DNA of 64,000 bases from Streptomyces pactum. Its GTDB lineage: Bacteria > Actinomycetota > Actinomycetes > Streptomycetales > Streptomycetaceae. Location: the NCBI RefSeq assembly GCF_016031615.1, contig NZ_JACYXC010000002.1, positions 186,001 through 250,000 on the forward strand, given 5' to 3'. Positions 17,545 to 25,778 of the stretch are shown here, piece after piece. A model generated the notes under the pieces. It worked only from the letters and a program-made list of their open reading frames with translations. It was not told the origin of the DNA and ran no database searches. Positions within the stretch are counted from its first letter, which is position 1; each line of letters opens with the position of its first letter. The position numbers and the translations under genes were made by a program.

Positions 17545-18396
17545 ATGACACATCACCGTATTCTCGACTGGACCCCCGAAGCCATCGTCTTCGACTGCGA
17601 CGGGACCCTGGTGGACACCGAGCGTCACTGGGAACAGGCGCGGGAGATGGTCCTGGCGGACCATGGCGTGACCCCCGACGCCTCCTTCGCCCAAGGCGCC
17701 AAGGGCCTGCACTACACCGAATGCGGGGCGCTGATGGCGCGCGTGGCGGGCCGCCCCGAACTCACCGAGGTGATGACGCGGCAGCTGCTGGAAGCTTTCC
17801 GCGACCTGGTGGCGCAGGAGCCGGCCCCGACCCCCGGGGCCGTCGCGCTGGTGAGCGCGGTGAGCCGGTTCGCCCCGCTGGCCGTGGCCAGCAACTGCCC
17901 GGCCGACGTGGTGGAGTTCTGCCTGGAGTCGGTCGGTGTCCGGCGGCACTTCCGCCATGTGGTGGTGCCCGGGGAGGGGATCGCCCCCAAGCCCCGGCCG
18001 GACGTCTACGCGGTGGCCGCCCGCCGCCTGGGCGCCGACCCGGCCCGCGCGCTGGCGGTGGAGGACACCGGCTGCGGTCTGCGGGCCGCCGGCCGGGCCG
18101 GTCTGCGGACCATCGGGGTCGGCCGGCGACCGAGCATGGAGGACCTCACCCTGGCCGACCTGTGGGTGGGGGCGCTGGACGACCCCAGGCTGGTGGCCTG
18201 GGCCCGCAGCCGCGGGACGCCCCGGGGCGCGACGGCCGGCGCCGGCCGGCCGGGCCGGAACGGCGAGGCGCCCGCGGTGCCCGCCCCCGGCGGCCCGTCA
18301 CCCGACCGGGGAGCGGGGGCCGGTCACAACGGCGCCTCCTCCCGGCCCGACGCGGTGCCCGGGCCGGCCAGCCGGGAGGTGAGCGAGACCACGTGA
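17545..18396 (+). CDS. HAD-family phosphatase, MmfP-like
   Basis: A 283-aa HAD hydrolase of subfamily IA. Motif I is VFDCDGTLVDTE, motif II is VASN, motif III Lys lies in IAPKPRPDVY, and motif IV is VEDTGCGLRAA. The core ends near residue 220; the rest is a Pro/Gly/Ala-rich tail overlapping the 3' end of dhaL by 73 bp on the other strand. In the methylenomycin furan pathway, MmfL (AfsA-like) is paired with the phosphatase MmfP, so dephosphorylation of the AfsA-derived phosphate ester is the likely role. An in-frame ATG at 17530 is also possible. About 280 bp separate it from the AfsA gene, including an AT-richer patch near 17270-17345 that may be a separate promoter. Confidence 0.82.
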   Translation: MTHHRILDWTPEAIVFDCDGTLVDTERHWEQAREMVLADHGVTPDASFAQGAKGLHYTECGALMARVAGRPELTEVMTRQLLEAFRDLVAQEPAPTPGAVALVSAVSRFAPLAVASNCPADVVEFCLESVGVRRHFRHVVVPGEGIAPKPRPDVYAVAARRLGADPARALAVEDTGCGLRAAGRAGLRTIGVGRRPSMEDLTLADLWVGALDDPRLVAWARSRGTPRGATAGAGRPGRNGEAPAVPAPGGPSPDRGAGAGHNGASSRPDAVPGPASREVSETT

Positions 18397-19019
18397 GCGT
18401 TGGCCGTGGTGAAGAACAGCGCCACCCCCACCGCCCCCGGATCGGGCACCCCTGAGGCCCGGTCGCCCAGGTAGCTGGCCCGGCCCCGGTGCGCGCGCAG
18501 CAGGGTGGTGCTCTGCACCCCCTGCCAGGCGCCCCGCGCCGCGGCGGCCAGCGCCCGGTCCGGGCGTCCTGCAGGGGAGAAGCGCTGCAACTCCCGGGCG
18601 GCCGGCGCCAGGGCGTCGACCAGGGTCTTGTCGCCCGGGACCGCCTCACCGACCCGCTGGATCGCCGCCAGCCCGGCGCCGGTGCCGGCCGCCAGGGCGG
18701 CCACCCGGACGGAGGGGCCCGCCGCCGCGACGGCGGTGGACAGCTCCTGGAAGAGCAGTCCGAACAGCGGTCCGCTGGTGCCGCCCACGCCGTCGAGGAA
18801 CGCCCGCGCCGTCGCCTCCAGGGGCGCGGCGGCGGGCAGCGGGCCGTCCGGCAGGGCGGCGAGCTCGCGCGCGGCCAGGGCGAGCCCGGTGCGCAGGTTG
18901 GTGCCGAAGTCGCCGTCGCCGGCGCGCTGGTCCAGTACGGTCAGCTCGGGCTCAGTGGCGGAAACAGAGTCCGCGAAGCGCTGTATCCAGCTGCGGGTGA
19001 ACGTCCCGTCGAATTCCAT
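18324..19019 (-). CDS. dhaL: Dihydroxyacetone kinase subunit DhaL
   Basis: A 231-aa DhaL-type nucleotide-binding subunit. The Mg-ADP site is LDQRAGDGDFGTNL, where family members have GDGDHG or GDADHG, so the His is replaced by Phe. GGTSGPLFGLLFQEL and GDKTLVDALAPA are the other conserved helix motifs. DhaL provides the phosphoryl donor to DhaK. The start has AGGAG 8 nt upstream and overlaps the dhaK 3' end by 79 nt, so the genes are coupled. No DhaM (PTS donor) gene is present in the window, so ATP may be the direct donor. The C-terminal end overlaps the convergent HAD gene. Confidence 0.88.
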   Translation of the reverse strand: MEFDGTFTRSWIQRFADSVSATEPELTVLDQRAGDGDFGTNLRTGLALAARELAALPDGPLPAAAPLEATARAFLDGVGGTSGPLFGLLFQELSTAVAAAGPSVRVAALAAGTGAGLAAIQRVGEAVPGDKTLVDALAPAARELQRFSPAGRPDRALAAAARGAWQGVQSTTLLRAHRGRASYLGDRASGVPDPGAVGVALFFTTANAHVVSLTSRLAGPGTASGREEAPL

Positions 19020-20044
19020 GAGGGCAGCTCCTGTCGCCGGTCTCCTCCCCCCGGCCAGGCCGGCGCGGAGGCCGGCGCGTCGAACAGCTCGACCACCTCG
19101 GGGTCGGCCGCGAGGAGAGTGATGGAGAAACCTCGCATGTCCAAAGACGTGGCGAAGTCGCCGACGAGACTGCGGACCAGCACCACTCCGTGCCGCTCCA
19201 GGGCCTCGGTCAGCTCGTGAAGGATCGCGTAGAGCTCCAACCGGGTGGTTGACCCCAGTCCGTTGACCAGGGCGATGAGCCAGGAGCCGCGGACCAGTCC
19301 GGCCGAGGCGCCGATCGCCTCGGTCATCCGCGTCACCAGATCGGTCAGTGGTTCCTGCCGCACCGACCGGTCCGCCCGCTCGCCGTGCAGTCCCACCCCG
19401 AACTCCAGCAGGCCCGGTCCCAGTTCGAAGGCCGGGCGGCCGGTCGTCGGTACGGTGTGCGCGCCGGAGGCCACCGCGATGCTGCGGGAGCGTTCGGCGA
19501 GCGAGGCCCCCAGGGCGGCCAGGCTGTCCAGGTCGCGACCGCGGTCCGCGGCCGCCCCGAGGATCTTCTCGATGAGCACCGTCGCCCCGGTGCCGCGACG
19601 GCCCACCGCCACGCTCCCGGAGTCCGAGGCGAGATCGTCGTCCACCAGGACGCGGGCGCAGCGGATGCCGCGGTGCGCCAGCCGTTCGGCCGCGATGCCG
19701 AAGTTGATTTTGTCGCCGGTGTAGTTCTTGACGATGTGCAGCACACCGTCCTCCCGGGCGACCGCGCAGGACGCCTCGAACACCTGACGGTTGTGCGGGG
19801 AGGCGAAGACCAGCCCGGGACAGGCCGCGTCGAGCATGCCCTCACCGACGAACCCGATGTGCAGCGGCTCGTGACCGGACCCTCCGCCGGAGAGCAGCCC
19901 GACCCGGCGGGTGGGAGAGCTGCGCACGGTGCGGACGAAGCCGTGCTCGGCGTCGTAGACCACCGCGCCCCGATGGGCCTGCGCATAACCGGCGAGTGCG
20001 TCCCGGACCAGGGAGTCCGGTGCGTTGGCGAAATACAGGGCCAT
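18941..20044 (-). CDS. dhaK: Dihydroxyacetone kinase subunit DhaK
   Basis: A 367-aa DhaK subunit. LLSGGGSGHEPLHIGFVG is the conserved substrate-loop motif; KNYTGDKINFGIAAERL and VPTTGRPAFELGPG follow. EFGVGLHGE contains the His that forms the covalent hemiaminal with dihydroxyacetone in characterised DhaK. It phosphorylates dihydroxyacetone to DHAP together with DhaL. Start ATG at 20044 has CAGGAG 6 nt upstream; the open frame before it is not family-like. The usual C-terminus (about residue 340) is followed by roughly 30 extra residues that overlap dhaL. Near the AfsA homologue, it could feed DHAP into signal synthesis, but a glycerol-catabolic role is equally possible. Confidence 0.9.
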   Translation of the reverse strand: MALYFANAPDSLVRDALAGYAQAHRGAVVYDAEHGFVRTVRSSPTRRVGLLSGGGSGHEPLHIGFVGEGMLDAACPGLVFASPHNRQVFEASCAVAREDGVLHIVKNYTGDKINFGIAAERLAHRGIRCARVLVDDDLASDSGSVAVGRRGTGATVLIEKILGAAADRGRDLDSLAALGASLAERSRSIAVASGAHTVPTTGRPAFELGPGLLEFGVGLHGERADRSVRQEPLTDLVTRMTEAIGASAGLVRGSWLIALVNGLGSTTRLELYAILHELTEALERHGVVLVRSLVGDFATSLDMRGFSITLLAADPEVVELFDAPASAPAWPGGGDRRQELPSWNSTGRSPAAGYSASRTLFPPLSPS

Positions 20045-20362
20045 GGTCGCTCCTGAGTCCATCGGTACCGCAGAGCTCGTGAGGCCGGTGCCGTCGTACC
20101 GCCATCGTGAGGTGGCGTGGGGACGACGGCAACTCAGGAACACCCGTGCCGGGCGTGCCCCGGTGGGCACCCGGTGCCCGGCGGGCAGGCGGTGCCGGGC
20201 AGGTGGGCACCGCCGGGCGGGCACGCGGTGCCGGGCGGGGTGGTCGGTCCCGGACGGACCGGTGCGGTGCCACCCGCCGGACGACGACGATCCGCGCCGC
20301 GGGCCGCCCGTGGTCCGGGGCGGCCCGCGGCGCGGATCGCGGTGGAGCGGAGCCGGGGCGGG
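20045..20362. other. Intergenic region with strong terminator
   Basis: About 320 bp. The left part carries repeated CGGTGCCGGGC-type units (about 20155-20250). The right part is the 22-bp-stem hairpin that should terminate the cyclophilin gene. Confidence 0.55.
20288..20339 (-). terminator. Strong terminator hairpin, 22-bp perfect stem
   Basis: Perfect inverted repeat 20288-20309 with 20318-20339, loop GTGGTCCG, starting 23 nt beyond the cyclophilin stop codon on the minus strand. It separates that gene from dhaK-dhaL. Confidence 0.8.
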
Positions 20363-20851
20363 TCAGACCCGGCGCGCGGAGGTGATGACGACCGGGGTGA
20401 CCGGCACGTCCTGCATGCCGCGGCTGACCGAGGTCTTGACGCTCACGATCTGGTCCACCACGTCCATGCCGCGCACGACCTTGCCGAAGACCGCGTAACC
20501 GAAGTCCCGCGTCCCGTGGTTGAGGAAGTCGTTGTCGGCGACGTTGATGAAGAACTGGGCGGTGGCCGAGTGCACCGCGGCGGTACGGGCCATGGCGAGC
20601 GTGCCACGGGTGTTGAGCAGCCCGTTGTCGGCCTCGTTGCGGATCGGCTCGTTGGTCTTCTTCTGCTGCATGTCCTCGGTGAAGCCGCCGCACTGGGCCA
20701 TGAAACCGGGGATCACGCGGTGGAAGATGGTGCCGTCGTAGAAGCCGCTGTCCACGTACGAGAGGAAGTTGCGCACCGTGACGGGAGCCTTCTCCTCGTC
20801 GAGGCTCACCTGGATCTCGCCGAGGCTGGTCGTCAGCAGGACATCTACCAT
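20363..20851 (-). CDS. Peptidyl-prolyl cis-trans isomerase, cyclophilin type
   Basis: A 162-aa cytoplasmic cyclophilin. FHRVIPGFMAQCGGFTEDM carries the catalytic Arg and Phe; LNTRGTLAMAR, QFFINVADNDFLNHG and FGYAVFGKVVRGMDVVD complete the active-site groove. It catalyses proline isomerisation in protein folding. The ATG at 20851 has GGGAGC 5 nt upstream; a TTG four codons earlier lies inside that ribosome site and is not the start. The conserved Trp of cyclosporin binding is replaced, since the loop reads DFLNHGTRDFG. No signal peptide. Confidence 0.95.
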   Translation of the reverse strand: MVDVLLTTSLGEIQVSLDEEKAPVTVRNFLSYVDSGFYDGTIFHRVIPGFMAQCGGFTEDMQQKKTNEPIRNEADNGLLNTRGTLAMARTAAVHSATAQFFINVADNDFLNHGTRDFGYAVFGKVVRGMDVVDQIVSVKTSVSRGMQDVPVTPVVITSARRV

Positions 20852-21243
20852 CTGTGCTCCCAAGAGAATTACCGAACGTGTTCGCGCCGCGGCCGCTCCG
20901 GCCCGTCCCCGTCGGGTGGGGGAGCGGAGCGCCCGGCGCGGGCCAGACCCCGGATCCTACTACCCGCCCTGATCCGGGCCGGTCAGCGCCGCCGACGCGG
21001 CTGCCCGGAGGGCGTGCCGGTGCCGCCGGCGGGCGGGGAGGACCGGGCCGGGCCCGCGGGGGCCGCGCGGGCGCCGCCGGCCTCCGCGGGCCGCCGGTCA
21101 CCGGCGGGGCGCACCGGGCCCGGGCGCGTGGCCGGGTCCGGGCCTCACTCCCCGTAACCGCCGATCAGGCACTCATCGGGAACATCTAGACATATCACCC
21201 TATAGTGAGCGTGCGAACGGACGCCTCACCCCCCGGAGCCGCC
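20852..21243. other. Divergent promoter region of cyclophilin and GT2 genes
   Basis: About 390 bp, mostly GC-rich, with an AT-richer end at 21180-21206. That end holds TATAGT (21201-21206), a good -10 box placing transcription start about 31 nt before the ATG at 21244. Confidence 0.45.
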
Positions 21244-23388
21244 ATGCCTTCCCGCAGCACCCGGGCGCCCGCGGCCCACCCCGCGCCCACCGCCCGCACC
21301 GTGGCCACCGGCACCCCGCCGCGCGTCAGCGTGATCGTGCCCGCGTACAACGCGATGCCGGAGCTCACCCGCTGCATCACCTCCGCGATGGAGCAGACCC
21401 TCGGCCTGGACCGGATGGAGATCATCGCGATCGACGACGGGTCCACCGACGGCACGGGGGCGGAGCTGGACCGGCTCGCCGCCGGCTGCCCGGCGCTGCG
21501 CGTCGTCCACCAGCCCAACTCCGGCGGCGCCGGCGGCCCCCGCAACACCGGACTGGACCTGGCCCGCGGCGACTTCGTCTTCTTCCTCGACTCCGACGAC
21601 TACCTGGGCCCGGACGCGCTGCGCCGGATGGTCGCCATGGCCGACGAGAACGGCACCGACGTGGTGCTGGGCAGGATGGTCTCGGTCGGCGGACGCGCCG
21701 TGCCCACCGCCGTCTTCCGGCACAACCAGCCGCGCACCGACATCTTCTCCTCCGCGGCCTACCGCACCCTCGGCCCGTGGAAGATGTTCCGCCGCTCCCT
21801 GATCGAACGGCTCGGGCTGCGTTTCCCGCCCTACCGCAACTGCGAGGACAAACCCTTCACCGCGGCCGCCTACCTCAACGCCGACGGCATATCCGTGGTC
21901 GCCGACTACGACTGCTACTACGTGCGCGACCGGGAGAACGGCAACAATCTCACCCGGGTCGCCGCCGGGCTCGCCCACCGCATGGACGGCAGCCGCCTGT
22001 GCTTCGAGACCGTCGCCCGCCACCTGGAGCCCGGCCCGCGCCGCGACCGCATCATGCGCCGCCACGTCGAGTGGGAGCTGTGCGGGCCGCTGCGCGGACT
22101 GCTCGCCCGGGAGGACGAGCGGGAGGCCCGCGAACGCTTCTACCCCGAGTTCCGGCACTGGGCCCGCACCTGGGCCACCGACGACATCTGCCGGCAACTG
22201 GAGGCCCGCGACCGGCTGCTGATCCACCTGCTGCGCGCCGACCGCTTCGACGACCTGATGACCGTGATACGCCGGGCCCGGGAGGACGAGCGGCGCGGCC
22301 TCCTGGTCGACAAGGGCCGGGTCTACTGGCTCCACCCGCTCTTCCGCGACCCGGCGGCCGGCGTCCCCGACGCCTGCTTCGACGTCACCGACCGGCTCCC
22401 GGTCCACCACGGCTTCGGCACCGCCCGCTGGCGGGACGGCGGCGTCCTGCGGGTGACCGGCCACGCACGCCTCGGCGACATCCCGGCGGTGGACCCGCGC
22501 ACCGAGGTGATCCTGCGCGAACGGGACGCCGGCCGGCCCGACATCCGGCTCCCCGCCACCCCCGCGCCGCCCGGCGGGGACGACGGCCACCGGGCGGGGG
22601 GCTTCACGCTCGACATCGACCCGGCCACCGCGGACGGCGGCGCGCCGCTGTCCGCCGGCATCTGGGACCTCTTCCTCGACGTACGGGACCAGGGCGTCAG
22701 CCGCACCGTGCGCTTCCGCCGGGCGGAGACCGACCCCGACGGCCGGCGCACCCCGCCGCCCCCGGTCACCTTCGGCCCCGGCCCGGACGGCGAACCCCTC
22801 CGGGCCACCCCCTTCTTCACCCCCTACGGGAACGTCTCGCTGCGCATCGGCCCCTGCCCCCGGCTGCCGGCCGGCCCGCCCCCCGGCCGGGTCACCGGCG
22901 TCACCTGGGACCCGGCCGGGCGCGCCACCCTGGTCGTCACCGGACAGCTGACCGGCCCCGCCGCACCCCCGCCCGACCCGGCGGCCGGTGGGGCCCGTGG
23001 GGCCGGTGCCGGGGGCGCGGGGCCCGCCACCGGCGGAGCCGTACGTCTCCGGGTGCGCGACGGCGGGACGGGCGCGGTCCACGAGCTGCCGGTGTGCCCG
23101 GCGCCGGACGGCCCGCCCGGCGGGTTCACCGCCCGGCTGCCGCTGCCCGCGCTGGGACCGGGCCGATGGACCGTCACCCTGACGACGAGCGACGGCTCCG
23201 GGCCGCCCCGCGCCATTCCGGTGCCGTGCCCCAAAGGGCTCCGCGGCGCCCGGTGGTTCCGCCTCGGCCGCCCCTACTGCGTCCGGCCGCTGGCCTGCGG
23301 CCCGGACCGAACCCTGACCCTCCGGGTCGCCCCGCTCGACCTCCGGCGAGGAGCCCGAAGACGGCTGGCCCGGCTGCTGCGCGGCTGA
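21244..23388 (+). CDS. Family 2 glycosyltransferase with large C-terminal region
   Basis: A 714-aa protein. Residues about 25-250 form a GT-A/GT2 domain: VSVIVPAYNAMPELTRCI, the nucleotide-binding IIAIDDGSTDGTG, PRNTGLDLARGDFVFFLDSDD with the metal-binding Asp residues, and CEDKPF as the probable catalytic acid region. The remaining 460 residues are Pro/Gly-rich and contain repeated beta-rich segments resembling those of actinobacterial wall-polymer glycosyltransferases, but I cannot assign a family. It probably adds sugars to a cell-wall or capsule polymer. ATG at 21244 has GGAG upstream. An in-frame GTG at 21205 falls inside the likely -10 box and was rejected. Confidence 0.85.
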   Translation: MPSRSTRAPAAHPAPTARTVATGTPPRVSVIVPAYNAMPELTRCITSAMEQTLGLDRMEIIAIDDGSTDGTGAELDRLAAGCPALRVVHQPNSGGAGGPRNTGLDLARGDFVFFLDSDDYLGPDALRRMVAMADENGTDVVLGRMVSVGGRAVPTAVFRHNQPRTDIFSSAAYRTLGPWKMFRRSLIERLGLRFPPYRNCEDKPFTAAAYLNADGISVVADYDCYYVRDRENGNNLTRVAAGLAHRMDGSRLCFETVARHLEPGPRRDRIMRRHVEWELCGPLRGLLAREDEREARERFYPEFRHWARTWATDDICRQLEARDRLLIHLLRADRFDDLMTVIRRAREDERRGLLVDKGRVYWLHPLFRDPAAGVPDACFDVTDRLPVHHGFGTARWRDGGVLRVTGHARLGDIPAVDPRTEVILRERDAGRPDIRLPATPAPPGGDDGHRAGGFTLDIDPATADGGAPLSAGIWDLFLDVRDQGVSRTVRFRRAETDPDGRRTPPPPVTFGPGPDGEPLRATPFFTPYGNVSLRIGPCPRLPAGPPPGRVTGVTWDPAGRATLVVTGQLTGPAAPPPDPAAGGARGAGAGGAGPATGGAVRLRVRDGGTGAVHELPVCPAPDGPPGGFTARLPLPALGPGRWTVTLTTSDGSGPPRAIPVPCPKGLRGARWFRLGRPYCVRPLACGPDRTLTLRVAPLDLRRGARRRLARLLRG

Positions 23389-23771
23389 GTGGTACGTCCC
23401 CTCGGCCCGTCGGACCGACAGCCCGGCGGCCGGCCGGTCCGACGGGCAGCCCGGTTCCTGGTGATCGACCGCTCCCAGCGCTCGGCCGACCGGTCGGGGC
23501 GGGGTCGGTCCGCCGTCCCCGCGGGCCGGCCCCCACGCCCCGAGGGTGTTGTCCCGTCGCCCCGGCGCACGCCGTGTCCGGCGGTCGGCCACCGGTCCGC
23601 ACGGCCCGGAGGCCGGCCCGGTGGCCGGGACCGGAACCGCGGCCGGGGCCGGGACCCGGCGGTGGCGTCGGGACGGGGGCCGGGTGAGGCCGGGGACGGG
23701 GCCGCATCCGGAGGCGGGGCCCGGGCCCCGGCCGGGCCCGGCGCATCTTACCGGGGACCTACCATGACGCC
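23389..23771. other. Intergenic region with terminator
   Basis: About 380 bp after the GT2 gene. It holds the terminator at 23405-23447 and otherwise only GC-rich sequence. The VOC gene start at 23772 has GGGGACC upstream. Confidence 0.5.
23405..23447 (+). terminator. Terminator hairpin after the GT2 gene
   Basis: Perfect 13-bp stem (23405-23417 with 23435-23447), core CCCGTCGGACCG, with a 17-nt GC-rich loop, 16 nt past the stop codon. Confidence 0.75.
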
Positions 23772-24170
23772 ATGTTCGCCGAACTGCAGTGCGTCGTTCT
23801 GGACTGCCCCGACCCGGCCCGACTGGCCCGCTTCTACCGAGCGATGCTCGGCGGCGCCGTGGACCGCCCCGATCCCCGCTGGGAGGTGAACCAGGACTGG
23901 TCCACCCTCCACCTGCCGAACGGGACGGTGCTCGCCTTCCAGCGGGTCGCCGACCACCGGCCGCCCCGCTGGCCGGACCCGGCCCACCCCCAGCAGTTCC
24001 ATCTCGACTTCGCGGTGGCGGACCTGGAGCGGGCCGACGAACAGGCGCTCGCCCTCGGTGCCACGGTGCTCCACGACGGCGACGGACGGAGCTGGCGCGT
24101 CTACGCCGACCCGGCGGGCCACCCGTTCTGCCTCGTCCGGCATTCCGCCCCGGATGCCCCCGAGGGCTGA
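23772..24170 (+). CDS. VOC family protein (glyoxalase/bleomycin-resistance fold)
   Basis: A 132-aa single-domain vicinal-oxygen-chelate protein: LQCVVLDCPDPARLARFYRAMLGG, FQRVADHRPPRWPDP and FHLDFAVADLERADEQALALGATV, ending DPAGHPFCLVR. This subgroup is widespread in streptomycetes and mostly uncharacterised; members bind metals, antibiotics or act as dioxygenase-like enzymes. It converges on a GNAT gene with a shared hairpin between. The substrate is unknown. Confidence 0.87.
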   Translation: MFAELQCVVLDCPDPARLARFYRAMLGGAVDRPDPRWEVNQDWSTLHLPNGTVLAFQRVADHRPPRWPDPAHPQQFHLDFAVADLERADEQALALGATVLHDGDGRSWRVYADPAGHPFCLVRHSAPDAPEG

Positions 24171-24183
24171 GGCCCCCCGGGTG

Positions 24184-24229
24184 CCGCCCGCCGTTCCCCG
24201 CGCCGACCGCGCCGGGGAACGGCGGGCGG
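24184..24229. terminator. Bidirectional terminator between convergent VOC and GNAT genes
   Basis: Perfect 17-bp stem (24184-24200 with 24213-24229), core CCGCCGTTCCCCG, with a 12-nt loop, 14 nt past the VOC stop codon. Confidence 0.8.
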
Positions 24230-24315
24230 GGCCGGGCGCGGGAAGGAACCGGCGCCTGCCGCCCGCGGGCCCGTGCCCGGGCGACGGCGTGCGGCGATGC
24301 CCGGCCCGCGGTCGG

Positions 24316-24843
24316 TCAGCCGAGGCGCTTGTAGAAGAAGCTGCAGTCCCGCAGCGTGCCCCGGGGGTCGGCCGCGTAGTCCGGCACGATCCCGTACCGG
24401 GTCCAGCCGGCCGCGCGGTACAGGCTCTCCGCGGCGCTGCCCGTCTCGGTGTCCAGCAGCAGCAAGGTGGCACCGGCCCGGGCGGCGGCCTCTTCGGCGG
24501 TGGCGAGCAGCGCCCGGCCCAGGCCCTTGCCGCGGGCGTCGCGGTGCACCATGAGCTTGACGACCTCGGCGCGGTGCCGGCCGTTGGCCTTGGACTCCCG
24601 GGCCAGGCTCACGGTGCCGCTGACGCCCCGGGGTCCGTGGGCCACCCATACGGTGAGACTGCCGTCGGCGACGGCGGGCCGCCGGGCGTGCCACCAGGCC
24701 GCCGCCTCCGGCGGGCCGAACGGGGCGACGAAGCCCAGTGAGGAGCCGTCGGTCACCACATCGGCGAGGAGCCGGGCCAGGCCCGGTACTTCCGCGGGGA
24801 AGTCGTCGGGGGACAGACGGGTGATGGTGAGGGTGGTGTCCAC
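24316..24843 (-). CDS. GNAT family N-acetyltransferase
   Basis: A 175-aa GNAT enzyme: VVKLMVHRDARGKGLGRALL is the acetyl-CoA binding motif A (RGKGLG), and TLLLLDTETGSAAESLYRAAGW is motif B. The C-terminus GTLRDCSFFYKRLG is typical of the subgroup that acts on small amines. Start GTG at 24843 has GAGGA 5 nt upstream. It lies 78 bp downstream of the XRE-cupin regulator in the same direction and is probably cotranscribed, which suggests that the regulator controls it. Substrate unknown. Confidence 0.87.
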   Translation of the reverse strand: MDTTLTITRLSPDDFPAEVPGLARLLADVVTDGSSLGFVAPFGPPEAAAWWHARRPAVADGSLTVWVAHGPRGVSGTVSLARESKANGRHRAEVVKLMVHRDARGKGLGRALLATAEEAAARAGATLLLLDTETGSAAESLYRAAGWTRYGIVPDYAADPRGTLRDCSFFYKRLG

Positions 24844-24921
24844 GGAATCCTCGCTTCTCGGACCGCCGGGCAATCCCGGCGGCGGGTGGGCGCCCTGCCG
24901 GGCGCGGGGCCGGGGCGCCGC

Positions 24922-25566
24922 TCAGGGCAGCACGATCAGCAGGGCGTAACGGGCCGGCGCCGGGCCCGGGCAGCGGAACCGCGACGGCCCCCACAGCCGG
25001 AACCGCAGGCAGTCGCCGGCCCCCACCCGGTGCGCGTCCCCGTCCACGGTCACCTCCAACTCGCCCGCCAGTACCCAGATGTGTTGCTCCAGACCGGGCA
25101 CCGGTGGGCCGTCGTAGGAGATGTCCGCGCCGGGCCGCAGGAGACCCTCCACCACCTCGCCCCGCAGCCCGGGGTGCGGCGGTGACACCGAACGCCGTTC
25201 GAACCCGGACGCGGCGTCGTGCCACACGGTCTGACCGTCCGCCCGGATCATCTGCGGGGGCTCGGACTCCACCTCGGCCAGCAGGCGGGACATCGTCCGC
25301 CCGTGTGCCGCGCAGAGCCGGTTGAGCAGCGCCGCGGTCGGGCTGATCTCGGCGCGCTCCAGGCGGGACAGCGTCGAGCGGCTGATGCCGGTGCGCTGTG
25401 CCAGCTCCTCCAGTGACCAGCCGCGGGCCGCCCGCAGCCGGGCGAGCCGGTCCGCCAGCCGCGCGTCCATGGTCTCCGGGTCCACCGGTTCCGCCGGGGC
25501 CACCGGTTCCACCGGGTTGTCCGGCTCGGAGCCCGGATGCAGGACGCCCCCATTGATCTTTCCCAT
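24922..25566 (-). CDS. XRE-family regulator with C-terminal cupin domain
   Basis: A 214-aa regulator. A disordered, Pro/Glu-rich N-terminus of 35 residues is followed by a helix-turn-helix of the XRE type at about 37-95 (RLRAARGWSLEELAQRTGISRSTLSRLE) and a cupin at about 145-214 (GPPVPGLEQHIWVLAGELEV, VGAGDCLRFRLWGPSRF). Proteins of this type sense a small ligand through the cupin and often regulate themselves and an adjacent catabolic or acetyltransferase gene. The start ATG lies inside a 33-bp perfect inverted repeat, has no ribosome site, and is preceded 7 nt upstream by TAGAAT, so the mRNA is probably leaderless. Confidence 0.88.
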   Translation of the reverse strand: MGKINGGVLHPGSEPDNPVEPVAPAEPVDPETMDARLADRLARLRAARGWSLEELAQRTGISRSTLSRLERAEISPTAALLNRLCAAHGRTMSRLLAEVESEPPQMIRADGQTVWHDAASGFERRSVSPPHPGLRGEVVEGLLRPGADISYDGPPVPGLEQHIWVLAGELEVTVDGDAHRVGAGDCLRFRLWGPSRFRCPGPAPARYALLIVLP

Positions 25567-25593
25567 ATCCGGGATTCTATCCCGGATATGGGA
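25561..25593. promoter_or_regulatory. 33-bp perfect inverted repeat over the XRE-cupin promoter and start codon
   Basis: Perfect 15-bp arms (25561-25575 with 25579-25593) around TCT; core arm ATATCCGGGAT. It covers the minus-strand -10 box TAGAAT (25574-25579) and the start codon of the regulator. A bound repressor would block transcription start, so negative autoregulation is likely. Confidence 0.8.
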
Positions 25594-25778
25594 GGCCCAT
25601 CGATCGGGGGTGGGGAGAGCCGGTACGCGGCGGGGCCCGTGGACCGGGCGGAGCGCCCGGCGGTGATCGCGGAACGGCGGAATACCTTCGCGAACCGGCC
25701 GGGCCGACCCCGTAAACTCGGCCACCGCTCCGGCCTCGGCGGGAGACCCGGGCAGCCGACTTGGAAGGGTTCGACAAC

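Noticed and set aside
20873..20884. CGAAC-GT-GTTCG as a LexA (SOS) box before the cyclophilin gene
   Set aside because: Actinobacterial LexA boxes have four bases between the arms; here there are two.
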